Below, in pieces: positions 5,522-6,876 of a stretch of DNA of 6,876 bases (position 1 is the first letter of the stretch; the number at the start of each line of letters is the position of its first letter). A program made the position numbers and the translations under genes. The stretch comes from an uncultured Nitrospirota bacterium. Its GTDB lineage: Bacteria; Nitrospinota; Nitrospinia; SZUA-224. Where the stretch lies: assembly GCA_913009285.1 (NCBI GenBank), contig CAJVYE010000053.1, positions 1 through 6,876 on the forward strand, given 5' to 3'. The notes under the pieces were generated by a model that had not been told where the DNA came from, did no database searches, and saw only the letters and a program-made list of their open reading frames with translations.

Positions 5522-6748
5522 ATGCCTTCTAAATCAAAGAAAGGTAATGATATAGATCAGAAATTATCAGAGGAAAAACTAACAGAGATTATAAGAGGGT
5601 ATCTGACTAAACATAAGCTTGATGAAACAACTATTATTAATGAAATTAAAAGAATAGAATCATCCGGTGATAATAGGTTATATTCGAGTTTATTAAAGAT
5701 CCTCTCTCATATAGATTTTTCTCCTAAAGAGGCTAAATACTACTGGGAAGAGATAATAAAGCATAAAGATAACTTGACTAAGAAGTTAAAGAGAGACCCT
5801 GGCATAAGGGTCTCTATCCTCGATTATTTTGTTAACAGGGATAATAGGTTCAAAAATCCTAAGATTATAGAACTTGCAATTTACGAAGAGACAGAAAAAA
5901 AGGCACTTATAGATGGCTTGACAGGACTTTACAATCATCTCTATTTTAGGACGATGTTGGAAAAAGAGATTAAGATCTCTAAGAGGAACAATTCTCCTGT
6001 ATCTCTCCTCTTATGTGATCTGGATAACTTTAAGTTTTTTAATGATAAGTATGGACACCTGCACGGAGATCAGATATTGATTGCCGTAACTGATGTGATG
6101 AAAGGGAGTTTTAGACCATCAGATACTGTTGCAAGGTATGGGGGGGAAGAATTTGCGGTTATACTCCCTGCAACAGATAAGTTTGGTGTCATTAAATCAG
6201 CAGAAAGATTGAGGAGTAGGATAAAGAAGATAAATTTTAAAAAGAAAAATTTTTTCATCAAGGAAAATATCACCATCAGTTGTGGAATAGCCTCCTATCC
6301 TATAGATGCAAAGACCTCTGAAGAGATAATCTTATGTGCAGATAAGGCGCTCTATCAATCAAAATTTGGGGGGAAGGATATGATCACCCTTTACTCCACT
6401 GAGAGGAGGGTATTTTTTCGAATGGATCTGGTTTCTAATATAACATATAAAATTCAGTATGCATTTAAGGGGAAGCATACAGCGATGCTTAAAAACATCA
6501 GTGCCACAGGTGCATCATTTGATACTAATAAAGATATCCCCCTCATGAGTCATATAAGGCTCTATGTTGATCTCGATACGAGTAAAAAGATTATAGAACT
6601 GGTGGGAAAGGTTGTATGGAGTAAGAAGAGATCCTCTTCCAAATACGCTATAGGGGTCGAGTTTATTCAACTGGATCAGATTATTAAGAATAAGATTATA
6701 AAATTTGTCGAAGGCCAGAAAGGGAAGAGAAGAAATCGGAAAGATTAA
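5522..6748 (+). CDS. diguanylate cyclase with C-terminal PilZ domain
   Basis: Predicted to make cyclic di-GMP from two GTP and to bind it through its own PilZ domain. Of 408 residues, 1 to about 128 are charged, apparently helical and of no family I can name. GGDEF spans about 131-291, opening with DGLTGLYN and including metal-binding D166, the active-site motif GGEEF (207-211) and the inhibitory site R198-P-S-D201, spaced five residues before it. PilZ spans about 295-396 with R296-VFF-R300 and N325-I-S-A-T-G330, the two c-di-GMP binding signatures, so both binding sites look intact. The tail is basic (KGKRRNRKD). There is no signal peptide or membrane segment, so it is probably a soluble protein. 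It is transcribed from a consensus promoter, divergent from the JAMM gene. Its stop lies 2 nt before a repeat. The input sensed by the N-terminal region and the output partner are unknown. Confidence 0.95.
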   Translation: MPSKSKKGNDIDQKLSEEKLTEIIRGYLTKHKLDETTIINEIKRIESSGDNRLYSSLLKILSHIDFSPKEAKYYWEEIIKHKDNLTKKLKRDPGIRVSILDYFVNRDNRFKNPKIIELAIYEETEKKALIDGLTGLYNHLYFRTMLEKEIKISKRNNSPVSLLLCDLDNFKFFNDKYGHLHGDQILIAVTDVMKGSFRPSDTVARYGGEEFAVILPATDKFGVIKSAERLRSRIKKINFKKKNFFIKENITISCGIASYPIDAKTSEEIILCADKALYQSKFGGKDMITLYSTERRVFFRMDLVSNITYKIQYAFKGKHTAMLKNISATGASFDTNKDIPLMSHIRLYVDLDTSKKIIELVGKVVWSKKRSSSKYAIGVEFIQLDQIIKNKIIKFVEGQKGKRRNRKD

Positions 6749-6750
6749 GT

Positions 6751-6773
6751 GTAACCGTTCACGGTTTGAAATT
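6751..6773. repeat. 23-nt inverted repeat, right copy, start of a truncated repeat element
   Basis: Exact inverse of 4904-4926, beginning 2 nt after the GGDEF-PilZ stop. It includes the palindrome AACCGT-TC-ACGGTT (6753-6766). It leads directly into the second copy of the 70-nt repeat, so the whole is probably the left part of an element whose other end lies beyond the window. Confidence 0.95.
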
Positions 6774-6837
6774 GGAAATTAGAAATTGGAAATTTGTGTT
6801 ATCGTAATAGTTCACCACGGAAAGACACGGAATATCA
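6768..6837 (+). repeat. 70-nt direct repeat, copy 2
   Basis: Same segment as 4728-4797 with two differences. Here the outer tip is the GTAACCGTTCACGG form instead of GTAAGCGTTCACAG. Sequence after 6837 diverges from copy 1. Confidence 0.95.
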
Positions 6838-6855
6838 CTGGAATTTATTAATAGG

Positions 6856-6875
6856 ACTTCATCTCACGATGAAGT
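6856..6875. other. perfect 8-bp hairpin at the window edge
   Basis: ACTTCATC (6856-6863), loop TCAC, GATGAAGT (6868-6875). It could be a terminator stem or an internal hairpin of the repeat element. The window ends before any T-run can be seen. Confidence 0.5.
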
Positions 6876-6876
6876 T

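Overview
This is the end of an AT-rich bacterial contig, most likely from a metagenome assembly. The first 121 bases are not genomic. Bases 56-121 are an Illumina P7 index adapter, and bases 1-55 look like base calls made after the read ran past the adapter. Genomic DNA therefore starts at base 122, inside a gene.

Region 122-4701 (+ strand) is an aromatic amino acid (shikimate pathway) cluster. It holds a 5'-truncated fused 3-dehydroquinate dehydratase/shikimate dehydrogenase (aroD-aroE), then EPSP synthase (aroA), then shikimate kinase (aroK), whose stop codon overlaps the start of a zinc-finger-less DnaJ/CbpA-type J protein. These enzymes cover dehydroquinate to shikimate, shikimate to shikimate-3-phosphate, and shikimate-3-phosphate to EPSP. 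Two gaps in the cluster are filled by repeats: 1486-1711 by AT-rich direct and inverted repeats, and 2969-3238 by a foldback element of about 240 bp with C-rich/G-rich arms.

Region 4702-6876 is a separate module. A zinc JAMM/MPN (M67) metallopeptidase gene on the - strand and a diguanylate cyclase-PilZ fusion gene on the + strand diverge from a 149-bp gap. That gap carries two well-formed sigma70-type promoters back to back. The + strand promoter is a perfect TTGACA-N17-TATAAT. The - strand promoter lies so close to the ATG that the metallopeptidase mRNA may be almost leaderless. The two-gene module is bracketed by perfect 23-nt inverted repeats lying right at the two stop codons. Another foldback repeat (4708-4901) separates dnaJ from the metallopeptidase gene, and its left part recurs at the end of the window. 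A shared motif, GTAANNNTTCAC, occurs six times in these repeats.

The organism is a bacterium with cytoplasmic c-di-GMP signalling and many intergenic foldback repeats. The aroD-aroE fusion, the gene content and the repeat style would fit uncultured Nitrospirota, Desulfobacterota, Planctomycetota or similar lineages, but nothing here decides between them. I see no RNA gene, transposase, CRISPR array, phage gene or toxin-antitoxin pair. The biosynthetic genes are ordinary apart from some substituted active-site positions. The least explained parts are the repeat family and the GGDEF-PilZ protein with its unassigned N-terminal region.
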